64,000 nt of DNA, taken from the NCBI GenBank assembly GCA_023392615.1, contig JAEVYT010000030.1, positions 372,001 to 436,000 on the forward strand, written 5' to 3'. Below the pieces are notes generated by a model that searched no databases, was not told the origin of the DNA, and was given only the letters and a program-made list of their open reading frames with translations. The position numbers were made by a program, and so were the translations under genes. Shown here one piece after another: positions 17,060-25,798 of the stretch (position 1 is its first letter; every line of letters starts with the position of its first letter). This DNA is from Bacillota bacterium (GTDB lineage Bacteria > Bacillota > Clostridia > Lachnospirales > Lachnospiraceae).

Positions 17060-18505
17060 ATGATGAGATCATTATTCTCTGGTGTATCAGGTTTAAAAGT
17101 TCACCAGACAAAGATGGACGTAATTGGTAATAATATTGCCAATGTTAATACCGTCGGATTTAAAGCAAGCTCTGTAAGTTTTTCTGATGTATTTTATCAA
17201 ACAACACAGAGTGCTACAGGACCCAACGCACAGACAGGTGCAGCAGGTCGTAATGCAATGCAGATCGGTTTGGGTGCAGGTGTTGCAGCCATATCAAACA
17301 GTATTACTACAACAGGAGCGTCACAAAGAACGGACAACCCTTTTGATATTATGATTGATGGTAATAGTTTCTTTATCGTTAATAGTGGTGGTACGAATTA
17401 TTTTACTAAGGCTGGTTCCTTTACTGTAGATGCTCAGGGTAGATTATGTACCCCGTCCGGAGCATCAGTTATGGGATGGCAGGTAGACCCGAATGATCCT
17501 ACAAAAACAGTGGCTGATAAGGTATCTCCTTTAACTTTGATGTCAGCAGCAAATAAATACGCAGAACCGGAAGCGACAACAAATGTTTATATCTCCGGTA
17601 ATATTGATAGTATGGACACACAACTCTCCAGTGCTACCGGCAGTATGGTGAATATTTCCTTCTATGATAAGATGGGTCATGGTTATTCAGCAGATATGAA
17701 GGTTACTCAAACCGAAGATGCAACCAATACTTACAAAGTAGCATTGACTAACATTAAGGATGAATCCGGACAATCTATCTTTGTTACAAAGACAACAGAT
17801 CCAGCAACCGGTGAAGTTACTTATGGACCATCCTCAATTGCTAATTTTACTTTGGGATCATATAGCTATGCCGTATCAAGTATAGACCCTAAGACAGGTG
17901 CTGTTACAATTGATGCAACAGATTCTCCGGTTGTAACATTTAACGGTGCAACAGGTAAGTTTGTTAGTGTGGGTGATGGAACATCAACTGGAAAAAGTAT
18001 CGGACTTACTATATCTGCAGATCCAAATCCTTTCGCGGATATTGATATAGACTTTTCTTCCCTTACGATGTATTCCACCAGCGGTTCTTCTTCAATCAAA
18101 GCAAATCGTGGTAGTGTAGATGGATTGAGTGCAGGTAAGAAGGTTGGTAATATGACCGGCGTGAGCATAGATGCAGCGGGTAAAATCTATGGTAAATATG
18201 ATAATGGTGACAGTAAGTTGCTTGGTCAGATTGCTGTAGCAAGCTTTGCAAATCCAGCAGGTCTTGAATCAGTGGGTAATAGTATGTATGCATCGACACA
18301 AAACTCCGGTGATTTTGATGGAATTGGACAAGATCCAACGCAAGGCGGAGGTAGCCTTACAACAGGTGTATTGGAGATGTCCAATGTTGATTTATCCCAA
18401 CAGTTTACGGATATGATTACAACACAAAGAGGTTTCCAGGCAAACTCAAGAATTATTACCACATCAGATTCATTATTAGAGGAATTGATTAATTTAAAAA
18501 GATAA
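17060..18505 (+). CDS. flgE: Flagellar hook protein FlgE
   Basis: 481 aa. The subunit of the flagellar hook. The N-terminal axial motif MDVIGNNIANVNTVGFKASS and the C-terminal motif MSNVDLSQQFTDMITTQRGFQANSRIITTSD are complete; the ends form the D0 coiled coil. The middle (about 90-400) is Ser/Thr/Gly-rich with hook-type D1/D2 domains. The ATG at 17060 or 17063 follows GGAGGT. A 224-nt gap with a long hairpin separates it from flbD. Confidence 0.95.
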   Translation: MMRSLFSGVSGLKVHQTKMDVIGNNIANVNTVGFKASSVSFSDVFYQTTQSATGPNAQTGAAGRNAMQIGLGAGVAAISNSITTTGASQRTDNPFDIMIDGNSFFIVNSGGTNYFTKAGSFTVDAQGRLCTPSGASVMGWQVDPNDPTKTVADKVSPLTLMSAANKYAEPEATTNVYISGNIDSMDTQLSSATGSMVNISFYDKMGHGYSADMKVTQTEDATNTYKVALTNIKDESGQSIFVTKTTDPATGEVTYGPSSIANFTLGSYSYAVSSIDPKTGAVTIDATDSPVVTFNGATGKFVSVGDGTSTGKSIGLTISADPNPFADIDIDFSSLTMYSTSGSSSIKANRGSVDGLSAGKKVGNMTGVSIDAAGKIYGKYDNGDSKLLGQIAVASFANPAGLESVGNSMYASTQNSGDFDGIGQDPTQGGGSLTTGVLEMSNVDLSQQFTDMITTQRGFQANSRIITTSDSLLEELINLKR

Positions 18506-18546
18506 GATGAGATAGGCAGATATAGTGGATAGCATTTGCCTATGCT

Positions 18547-18611
18547 ATGGGGCTGATGCAGAATTAGTCTAATATTGGTTCAAATAAGACATAATGATGC
18601 ATTAGCCCTAT
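18547..18611 (+). promoter_or_regulatory. Long stem-loop in the flgE-flbD gap
   Basis: ATGGGGCTGATGCA (18547-18560) pairs over 14 bp (two G-T wobbles) with TGCATTAGCCCTAT (18598-18611) around a 37-nt loop. Only CTTTATATT follows, so it is a poor intrinsic terminator. It could be a partial terminator or processing site that sets hook protein mRNA apart from the downstream switch genes. Confidence 0.5.
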
Positions 18612-18729
18612 CTTTATATTCGATAATCGTTACATAATAAAATATGAATAATTAATAAGGTATGATAAACATACTTTTAGTAACAATTAAGCTAAGAGTA
18701 ATCGGATGTCTTGGCAGAAGGAGGATTTT

Positions 18730-18921
18730 ATGATTGAAGTAACCAGGTTGAATGATGAAAAGATTATCATAAATGCAGAGCTGATTGAAAAGGTCGAAGA
18801 AACTCCTGATACGATAATTACGCTCACAAATGGGAGTAAATTAGTAGTAAAAGAAAGTAGACAAGATGTAAAAAATCTTGTAATATTATACAAAAAAGCA
18901 ATATATGGTCGAGAATTGTAA
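18730..18921 (+). CDS. flbD: FlbD/SwrD-family small flagellar protein
   Basis: 63 aa. It has the family pattern of a short beta-rich protein, MIEVTRLNDEKIIINAELIE, then VEETPDTIITLTNGSKLVVKES and a basic helix. In B. subtilis the homologue SwrD (YlzI) sits at the same place between flgE and fliL and raises flagellar power for swarming. That role is inferred here. AAGGAGG stands 6-7 nt before the ATG at 18730. Confidence 0.88.
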   Translation: MIEVTRLNDEKIIINAELIEKVEETPDTIITLTNGSKLVVKESRQDVKNLVILYKKAIYGREL

Positions 18922-18999
18922 GAAAACAAAGCTTATCTGCTTTTACGTAAAGGCAAGGTAAATTAATATAGAACGTAAGTTAAGGGAGGAAGTTATAGA

Positions 19000-19503
19000 A
19001 TGAAGAAGAACATATTAACTATCGTTATTATGGCGATAGTACTGATCAATACGGTATTGACGGCATTATTAATCTTTACTATAGTACCATCAGCAAATAG
19101 AACCAATGCATTGGTAGCAAAGGTGGCATCCATAGTAGATCTTGAGAAGGAATCTCCGGATGGTAAGGATAATATCAGTGTAGAGGATATGAAATCATAT
19201 CCTATTACAGATAAATTAACCATCAATTTAAAAAGTACAGATGGGAAAGAAAACTATGTAACTCTTAATGTCTCCCTGGTTATGAATACAAAAAATAAAG
19301 AGTTTGCTAAAATGGAAGAAGCAATTGAACCAAATGTTTATCAAATAAAAGAAATTATTCAGGATGAATTTGCAAAATATACAAAGGAAGAAGTACTGAG
19401 TAATAAAGAAAAAATCAAAGATAATATTTTAGTGGAAATCCAAGATTTATTTAAATCAGATTTTATCATAAAAGTCAATTTCACGAATTTGTTGATTGGG
19501 TAA
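19000..19503 (+). CDS. fliL: Flagellar basal body-associated protein FliL
   Basis: 167 aa. A single N-terminal membrane helix (about residues 5-27) is followed by an extracytoplasmic stomatin/SPFH-like domain. It contains NLKSTDGKENYVTLNVSLVM and ends VNFTNLLIG, typical of FliL. FliL rings surround stator units and increase torque. The ribosome binding site is GGGAGGA. Confidence 0.93.
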   Translation: MKKNILTIVIMAIVLINTVLTALLIFTIVPSANRTNALVAKVASIVDLEKESPDGKDNISVEDMKSYPITDKLTINLKSTDGKENYVTLNVSLVMNTKNKEFAKMEEAIEPNVYQIKEIIQDEFAKYTKEEVLSNKEKIKDNILVEIQDLFKSDFIIKVNFTNLLIG

Positions 19504-19565
19504 GAAATATGATGATTTTAGATTTTTTTTATGTTATTATGTAAAAGTAATAGGAGGTCAATAGA

Positions 19566-20546
19566 ATGGGCGATGTCTTATCCCAAAACGAGATAGATAA
19601 TCTGCTGGCAGCACTGAGCAGTGGAGAGCTTGATGCGGATGAATATAAGCAGACGTCGGAAAAACAGATTAAGAATTATGACTTTGCCAGACCATCCAAG
19701 TTTTCTAAGGAACATCTACGAACGTTGAATATTATATTCGAGCATTATGCCCGTTTGTTATCTACAAACTTACCCGCATACCTTCGTAAAAATGTTCAGG
19801 TAGAAGTAGTAAATTCAGAAGCGGTTCAATATTCGGAATTTACAAACGCCCTATCTAATCCGGTATTGCTAGGTATCGTTGATTTTTCACCTCTAGAGGG
19901 GAATATTATCATTGAACTTGCTGACAATCTTGGTTATGCGATTGTTGACCGAATGTTAGGTGGTGGAGGATATCCGCTAGATAAGGTTAGGGATTTCTCG
20001 GAGATCGAGTTATCCATAATAGAGCGAATATTTAATGTTTGCACCAACCTTTTAAGCGAACCATGGACAAATGTAATTCAAGTTCATCCGAGATTGCTAA
20101 GAATAGAAACGAATTCACAATTTGCACAAATCATTTCACCAAGTGAAATGATTTCACTTGTAACTTTGAATATAAAAATAGGTAATATTGAAGGCATGAT
20201 GAATATCTGTCTCCCTTATGTTTGCTTAGAAAAGGTAATTGATAAGCTGAACACGAAGTATTGGTATTCTACGATGCAGATGATAGATAATCAATCCTAT
20301 CAAGATGTAATAGAATTGGCAATTTCAAAAGCAAAAGTTCCTCTTCGAGCCGTGTTGGGTAAAAGTACGATATCGGTTAATGATTTTATGAACATCCAAA
20401 AAGGCGATATCATTAAACTAAGCTCTAAAGTTGATGATGAACTAGATGTATATGTAGGGAACTTATATAAATTCACTGCACTTCCTGGGGCGTCCTCAGG
20501 CTCCTATGCGGTGAAAATATCAACAGTTATAAGAGGAGAGGAGTAA
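19566..20546 (+). CDS. fliM: Flagellar motor switch protein FliM
   Basis: 326 aa. The middle C-ring protein that receives CheY-P. The N-terminal CheY-docking peptide is LSQNEIDNLLAAL (residues 5-17). The central CheC-like domain (about 45-230) includes the GGxG-type loop MLGGGGYPL, and a SpoA/FliN-like domain ends the protein (about 250-326). It lies 8 nt before fliY. Confidence 0.97.
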   Translation: MGDVLSQNEIDNLLAALSSGELDADEYKQTSEKQIKNYDFARPSKFSKEHLRTLNIIFEHYARLLSTNLPAYLRKNVQVEVVNSEAVQYSEFTNALSNPVLLGIVDFSPLEGNIIIELADNLGYAIVDRMLGGGGYPLDKVRDFSEIELSIIERIFNVCTNLLSEPWTNVIQVHPRLLRIETNSQFAQIISPSEMISLVTLNIKIGNIEGMMNICLPYVCLEKVIDKLNTKYWYSTMQMIDNQSYQDVIELAISKAKVPLRAVLGKSTISVNDFMNIQKGDIIKLSSKVDDELDVYVGNLYKFTALPGASSGSYAVKISTVIRGEE

Positions 20547-20553
20547 AATTGCT

Positions 20554-21732
20554 ATGGATGGTATGCTATCCCAAGAAGAGATAAATGCGTTATTAAACGG
20601 TATTAATGCAGATGATTCAGCGGACAGTGCTCCGACAGAAACCTTAACTGATGCAGAGAAGGATGCTGTGGGTGAGATTTCTAATATAAGCATGGGAACT
20701 GCAGCAACAACGCTGTTTTCCTTAGTAAATCAAAAAGTTAATATAACAACCCCAATTGTAGAGTATGCTACATGGGACGATATAGTTAACAGCTACGATA
20801 AACCCTGTGTTTTTATTCAGATTTATTATGAAGAAGGTTTAGATGGTAATAATATCCTGATTCTTAAGGAAGCAGATGTTAAAATAATCGCGGATTTAAT
20901 GATGGGCGGTGACGGCTCCAATATATCCGGTGAATTATCTGAGCTACACCTAAGTGCAATAAGTGAGGCGATGAACCAGATGATGGGTTCTGCGGCAACT
21001 TCCATTTCTTCCATGTTGGAGAAGAAGGTTAATATCAGCCCGCCTACAGCGAAAGTAGTAGAATTATTTGAAAATATTAGAGGTGAAAACATCGCTTCAT
21101 TCCTGACTGGAAGTTTTGTAAAAGTATCTTTCCATATGGTAATCGGCGATTTAGTAGATAGTGTATTAATGCAGTTGTATCCTTTTGAATTTGCAAGAGA
21201 TTTGTATCGACAATTCATGCAGGCTACATCGTTGGAACCGGACGTACCAACTAGACCTCAACAAGAACCGGCTCCACAACCACAACCTGTGCCGACACCG
21301 GTAGCTTCGGAACCGGTACAACAAGCACCGCCACAGATGCAACAACCGGGATATAATAATCCATATCCTTACCCCAATCCATATCCTAATCAGGGCGGTA
21401 TGCCAGCAATGCCATACATGATGCCACCGATGCAGGATGTCAATGTTCAACCGGTACAGTTTGCAGCGTTCAGTCAAAATATGAATCCTGTTGTACAACC
21501 CGAGAATATAGATCTATTAATGGATGTTCCTCTAGAGGTGACCGTAGAATTAGGTAGAACAAGTAAATCAATCAAAGAGATACTTGATTTTACACCGGGA
21601 ACTATTATTGAATTAAATCGCCTAGCAGGAGAACCGATTGATGTTTTAGTAAACGGTAAGTTCGTTGCAAAGGGTGAAGTAGTAGTTATGGAGGAAGCCT
21701 TCGGCATCAGAGTTACAGAAATAATTAAATAA
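20554..21732 (+). CDS. fliY: Flagellar switch phosphatase FliY (FliN-type)
   Basis: 392 aa. FliY is the Firmicute FliN equivalent that also dephosphorylates CheY-P at the motor. It starts with a FliM-like docking peptide, LSQEEINALLNGI. Two CheC phosphatase helices follow (EISNISMGTAATTL and AISEAMNQMMGSAATS, each with the E..N pair). A Pro/Gln-rich linker spans about residues 230-300 (EPAPQPQPVPTP and YPYPNPYP runs). The C-terminal SpoA/FliN domain begins near LLMDVPLEVTVELGRT. The start follows GGAGAGGAG at the end of fliM. Confidence 0.95.
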   Translation: MDGMLSQEEINALLNGINADDSADSAPTETLTDAEKDAVGEISNISMGTAATTLFSLVNQKVNITTPIVEYATWDDIVNSYDKPCVFIQIYYEEGLDGNNILILKEADVKIIADLMMGGDGSNISGELSELHLSAISEAMNQMMGSAATSISSMLEKKVNISPPTAKVVELFENIRGENIASFLTGSFVKVSFHMVIGDLVDSVLMQLYPFEFARDLYRQFMQATSLEPDVPTRPQQEPAPQPQPVPTPVASEPVQQAPPQMQQPGYNNPYPYPNPYPNQGGMPAMPYMMPPMQDVNVQPVQFAAFSQNMNPVVQPENIDLLMDVPLEVTVELGRTSKSIKEILDFTPGTIIELNRLAGEPIDVLVNGKFVAKGEVVVMEEAFGIRVTEIIK

Positions 21733-21782
21733 TAATTATAAAATTGAATGAAAACAACTACAAAATGATAGGAGATTATAAT

Positions 21783-22145
21783 ATGGCAAAAAATATTTTA
21801 ATTTGTGACGATGCGGCATTTATGAGAATGATGATTAAAGATATTTTAACCAAGAATGGTTATACTATTGTAGGAGAAGCTGAGAATGGTCTTAAGGCTG
21901 TAGAAAAGTATGCTGAGACAAAACCTGATTTGGTTATGATGGATATTACAATGCCGGAGATGGATGGTATTCAAGCACTTAAAAAAATTAAGTCAACTGA
22001 TCCAAGCGCAAATATTATTATGTGTTCTGCAATGGGACAGCAAGCAATGGTTATCGAGTCAATTCAGTCAGGAGCGAAAGACTTTATCGTTAAGCCATTC
22101 CAGGCAGACAGAGTATTAGAAGCAGTTAAGAAAGCGGTGGGTTAA
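21783..22145 (+). CDS. cheY: Chemotaxis response regulator CheY
   Basis: 120 aa, a single receiver domain. The acidic pocket is Asp9/Asp10, the phospho-acceptor is Asp54 (MMDITMPEMDG), the switch residue is Ser82 and the conserved lysine is Lys104 (VKPF). CheY-P binds FliM/FliY to set the direction of rotation. TAGGAGA lies 7-8 nt before the ATG at 21783; the longer ATG at 21744 is not supported. Confidence 0.97.
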   Translation: MAKNILICDDAAFMRMMIKDILTKNGYTIVGEAENGLKAVEKYAETKPDLVMMDITMPEMDGIQALKKIKSTDPSANIIMCSAMGQQAMVIESIQSGAKDFIVKPFQADRVLEAVKKAVG

Positions 22146-22151
22146 AAAATT

Positions 22152-22586
22152 ATGTTGGGAAAATCGATGGTACTATTGCAGTCCTTTGTTGGTCAAGTGG
22201 TATTAACATCCCCGGCGCCAACAATTAAACCGAGCGATAATCCATTTCCCGGCGATAGTAGTTGGTTGCAATTAGTCGGCTTGGTATTTATACTTATTGC
22301 TATTCTTTTTGCAGCCTATTATACATCAAAGTTAGTAGGAAAGTTTTCGATTGGGCAGCTTAAAAACAGCAATTTTCATGTTATTGATACTTATCGCATC
22401 AGCCCCAATAAATTTCTTCAGATTATTAAAGTTGGAAATAAATTTATTGTGATTTCGGTAAGTAAGGAACACGTTCAGTTTATTACTGAGCTTGATGAAT
22501 CAGAAGTATTTATTCGAGATACTCAAAGTAAAGAGAATATGAGTTTCAAACAAATATTTGAAAAAATCAGAAATAAAGCAGACTGA
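22152..22586 (+). CDS. fliO: Flagellar export component FliO (FliZ)
   Basis: 144 aa. One membrane helix (about residues 38-58) with a short extracytoplasmic N-terminus. The cytoplasmic FliO domain contains FHVIDTYRISPNKFLQIIKVGNKFIVISVS. FliO helps assemble the FliP ring of the export gate. It starts 6 nt after cheY, with a weak ribosome binding site (GGTGGG within cheY). Confidence 0.9.
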   Translation: MLGKSMVLLQSFVGQVVLTSPAPTIKPSDNPFPGDSSWLQLVGLVFILIAILFAAYYTSKLVGKFSIGQLKNSNFHVIDTYRISPNKFLQIIKVGNKFIVISVSKEHVQFITELDESEVFIRDTQSKENMSFKQIFEKIRNKAD

Positions 22587-22622
22587 AAAATATCGTGTAT
22601 GCTATAGAGAAGGTTGATACCC

Positions 22623-23477
22623 ATGAATAAAAAAGTTTCCAAAAGCGTAAAAAAAAAGCCGGCAGTTGTTATTATAATGTTGATGATTTGCATGTTAGCT
22701 TTCTTCGGTGGACAGAGAGCATATGCAACTACCACAAATAATAACACTACCAATACTACAAGTAATACTACCAATAAAACAGGGGATAGCAAAGTTAATG
22801 GTAATCTGGGACCACTCCAATTTTCGCTAAACACCGATAAAAACGGTGGTGGTTTATCAGCATCACTTCAGATGCTTCTGGTCCTCACGATTATCAGCCT
22901 TGCACCTTCTATATTAATTATGGTAACCTCTTTTACCAGAATTATCATTGTGTTACATTTTGTTCGATCAGCAATTGGTACACAAACCACACCCCCCAAT
23001 CAGATTCTTGTAGGCTTAGCTTTGTTTTTAACATTTTTTATTATGTCACCTGTATTTACAAAGGTGAATACTGAGGCGATACAGCCACTTGCCCAGGGCA
23101 AGATTTCTCAACAGCAAGCTTATGATAAGGGTATTGCACCACTTCGAACCTTTATGCTAAGTCAAGTAAATGAAAAGGATTTAAAACTTTTCATGGACAT
23201 TGCTAAGTTGAAACCGGTAGATAATGTAGATCAAATTCCAATTACGGTAGTGATACCCTCTTTCATCATAGGAGAGCTAAAAAAAGCATTTATTATAGGG
23301 TTTTTAATATATATTCCCTTTATTATTATTGATATGGTAGTCGCATCCACCCTAATGTCGATGGGTATGATGATGCTTCCGCCAACGATGATATCCATGC
23401 CGTTCAAAATTCTGTTATTTATTATTGCAGATGGTTGGAATCTCATCATAGGAGAACTTGTAAAGACATTTTATTAA
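22623..23477 (+). CDS. fliP: Flagellar export gate protein FliP
   Basis: 284 aa. The core pore-forming protein of the type III export gate. A signal-peptide-like hydrophobic start (about residues 14-36) is followed by an Asn/Thr-rich extracytoplasmic stretch (about 37-60). The FliP core then begins, with TSFTRIIIVLHFVRSAIGTQ and TPPNQILVGLALFLTFF, ending in the hydrophobic C-terminal helices. The ATG at 22623 (GAGAAGG upstream) is chosen over a TTG at 22614. Confidence 0.96.
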   Translation: MNKKVSKSVKKKPAVVIIMLMICMLAFFGGQRAYATTTNNNTTNTTSNTTNKTGDSKVNGNLGPLQFSLNTDKNGGGLSASLQMLLVLTIISLAPSILIMVTSFTRIIIVLHFVRSAIGTQTTPPNQILVGLALFLTFFIMSPVFTKVNTEAIQPLAQGKISQQQAYDKGIAPLRTFMLSQVNEKDLKLFMDIAKLKPVDNVDQIPITVVIPSFIIGELKKAFIIGFLIYIPFIIIDMVVASTLMSMGMMMLPPTMISMPFKILLFIIADGWNLIIGELVKTFY

Positions 23478-23493
23478 CGGGGGATGATCAGGA

Positions 23494-23769
23494 ATGAATG
23501 AGAATATAGTAATTGATATAGCCAGAGATGCAGTTTATCTGGTTTTGAAAACTTCCGCTCCAATGCTGCTCGCCTCCCTTGTTGTTGGTTTGATTATCAG
23601 TATATTCCAAACGGTTACTTCGATTCAGGAGCAAACCCTCACATTTGTTCCAAAGCTAATAGCAGTATTTTTAGTTATTATACTCTTTGGTGGTTGGATC
23701 CTTAACTCTTTGAAGGAATATATGATCCAGTTGTTTACACAGTTTAGTTTTTATATTCACCACCTATGA
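23494..23769 (+). CDS. fliQ: Flagellar export gate protein FliQ
   Basis: 91 aa with two membrane helices. The FliQ signature VGLIISIFQTVTSIQEQTLTF is intact. Four to five copies pack around the FliP-FliR core of the gate. Its TGA overlaps the fliR ATG (ATGA), so fliR is translated by coupling. Confidence 0.96.
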   Translation: MNENIVIDIARDAVYLVLKTSAPMLLASLVVGLIISIFQTVTSIQEQTLTFVPKLIAVFLVIILFGGWILNSLKEYMIQLFTQFSFYIHHL

Positions 23770-24533
23770 CGTTTACATTAATTAATTTTGAAGTGTTTTT
23801 ACTTATACTTGTGAGGATAACCGGCTTTATCTATACGGCTCCTTTTTTTTCGTTAAGAAATGTACCAATTACGGTTAAATCGGCGCTTTCCGTTTCCTTT
23901 GCCGCCATTTTGTTTTATACAATACCGATGAATCCTCCTAATTATAATGGGATTATCGGATTTAGCACACTGATAATTTCAGAAGCACTGGCTGGAGTCA
24001 TTATGGGCTTCTTTACCAATATCGCATATTACATTCTCAATTTTGCCGGACAACTTTTGGACATGGAGATTGGCTTTTCCATGATGAGCCAGTTAGATCC
24101 GGTTTTAAATGTTGAATCAACAATAACTGCTAATTTATATGGTAATTTGGTATTACTAATTATGCTGATAACAAATTTACATCATTATTTTATAAAGGCT
24201 CTTGTGGCTTCCTTTGAGAAAATAGCGGTTGGAGAAGTGATAATTGACCCAAATGCTTATCAGCTAATGGCAAGGTTTATGGTTGATTATTTTGTCATCG
24301 CATTTCGTATCATACTGCCTGTATACGCAGCACTTTTGGTAGTAAATACTATTTTAGCAATCTTGTCAAGGATTGCTCCTCAGATGAACATGTTTGTTAT
24401 TGGTATGCAGATTAAGATTTTTGTTGGTTTGATAGTTTTGATTTTGATCATGGGTTTGGTTCCGTCAGTTGCCGATTTTATTTTTAATGAAATGGTAACA
24501 ATGCTAAAGGCTTCCATGGAGCTTTTACATTAG
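23766..24533 (+). CDS. fliR: Flagellar export gate protein FliR
   Basis: 255 aa, hydrophobic with about six membrane segments. Family features include RITGFIYTAPFFSLRNVP at the N-terminus and GQLLDMEIGFSMMSQLDP in the centre. FliR is the single-copy subunit that completes the FliP5R1 gate. It has no independent ribosome binding site and starts in the fliQ stop codon. Confidence 0.96.
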   Translation: MTFTLINFEVFLLILVRITGFIYTAPFFSLRNVPITVKSALSVSFAAILFYTIPMNPPNYNGIIGFSTLIISEALAGVIMGFFTNIAYYILNFAGQLLDMEIGFSMMSQLDPVLNVESTITANLYGNLVLLIMLITNLHHYFIKALVASFEKIAVGEVIIDPNAYQLMARFMVDYFVIAFRIILPVYAALLVVNTILAILSRIAPQMNMFVIGMQIKIFVGLIVLILIMGLVPSVADFIFNEMVTMLKASMELLH

Positions 24534-24547
24534 AAGAGGAATTAGGG

Positions 24548-25681
24548 ATGATATTAGAAGAGCAAATTAAATATTCAAAAGTTCTCCTTCGCTATAACCT
24601 TCAATTTTTTGCAGGTGGCGGTGGAGCAGATAAAACAGAAGAGCCAACCGCAAAAAAGCTAAATGATGCCCGAGAAGAAGGACAAGTTGCCCAAAGCAAG
24701 GAGCTAACTACTGCAGCTGGATTGGCAATTCTATTTGTTACACTTAAGTTTTTTGTAGGAACATTCGGATCACAGTTTGTAAATGGATTTAAAAAATATT
24801 ACAGTGTTATAGAGAAATTTTCGAGGGACGATATCTCTCTGCCGGCTGCAGAGGACATCTTATTTAATACATTTATTTCGATACTAATTATAGCCCTCCC
24901 TATACTAATTGCCGCTTACATTATTTCATTTGTCATTGTACTTTTTCAGGTAAAATGGAAGATTTCAGGCAAGAGCTTGCGACCTAAATTTTCGAAAATT
25001 AACCCGATTAGCGGTTTTAAACGGATCATCTCGAAGGATAAAATCGTTGAATTACTTGTCGATATTATTAAGATAACAGTGATTTGTTACATCTCATATT
25101 CCACATTAAAGGAGGAAGCGGGAACACTGTTTTTACTTTATGATATGAAGCTTGAGCAGGCATTACAGCTAGTTGGAGACTTAGTAATTGATTTGGGATT
25201 AAAAATCAGTATAATCTTTTTATTTATAGGATTAGCGGATTTAATATATCAGAAGTTGAAATTTAAAAAAGACATGAGAATGTCAAAACAAGAAGTTAAG
25301 GATGAGTTTAAGAATTCGGAAGGTGATCCTCAGGTTAAAGGAAAAATCAAATCTAAGATGAAGGAAATCTCCACCATGAGAATGATGCAATCCCTTCCTA
25401 AGGCAGACGTTGTTATTACAAATCCTACGCATTTTGCAGCAGCAATTACTTATGAGAAGGATGCGGCGACGGCTCCAATCTTAATTGCAAAGGGCGCCGA
25501 TTTTTTAGCACAAAGAATTAAAGATGTTGCAAAAGAAAACAACATTGAGATAGTGGAAAACAAGCCTTTAGCGAGAATGCTCTATTATAATGTGGAGATA
25601 GGAGCGGAAATTCCACCTGAACTCTATCAAATGACAGCTGAAGTTTTGGCATATGTTTATGGATTGAAAAACAATTCCTAA
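24548..25681 (+). CDS. flhB: Flagellar export specificity protein FlhB
   Basis: 377 aa. The N-terminal extension is longer than usual (MILEEQIKYSKVLLRYNLQFF) before the standard GGADKTEEPTAKKLNDAREEGQVA. Four membrane helices follow. The cytoplasmic domain has the self-cleaving NPTH motif at Asn292-Pro293. Cleavage there, together with FliK, switches export from hook to filament substrates. Confidence 0.96.
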   Translation: MILEEQIKYSKVLLRYNLQFFAGGGGADKTEEPTAKKLNDAREEGQVAQSKELTTAAGLAILFVTLKFFVGTFGSQFVNGFKKYYSVIEKFSRDDISLPAAEDILFNTFISILIIALPILIAAYIISFVIVLFQVKWKISGKSLRPKFSKINPISGFKRIISKDKIVELLVDIIKITVICYISYSTLKEEAGTLFLLYDMKLEQALQLVGDLVIDLGLKISIIFLFIGLADLIYQKLKFKKDMRMSKQEVKDEFKNSEGDPQVKGKIKSKMKEISTMRMMQSLPKADVVITNPTHFAAAITYEKDAATAPILIAKGADFLAQRIKDVAKENNIEIVENKPLARMLYYNVEIGAEIPPELYQMTAEVLAYVYGLKNNS

Positions 25682-25699
25682 TTTATATATATTCGGAGG

Positions 25700-25775
25700 T
25701 AATACTTCTTGTATTATGGAGGAACCCCTCCAATTAACTGGATAAGACTTCTGCTTTAAAGAGGAATAATCCATA
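25700..25775 (+). promoter_or_regulatory. Folded region in the flhB-flhA gap
   Basis: Within the 117-nt gap, TAATAC (25700-25705) pairs with GTATTA (25711-25716), and GGAGG (25718-25722) pairs with CCTCC (25727-25731) around AACC. TATGGA (25715-25720) could instead pair with TCCATA (25770-25775), excluding the other stems. The last is closed by a Shine-Dalgarno-like arm. It does not resemble a riboswitch class I know. Confidence 0.4.
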
Positions 25776-25798
25776 GTGACAGGAGGCTTGGAAGAGGG

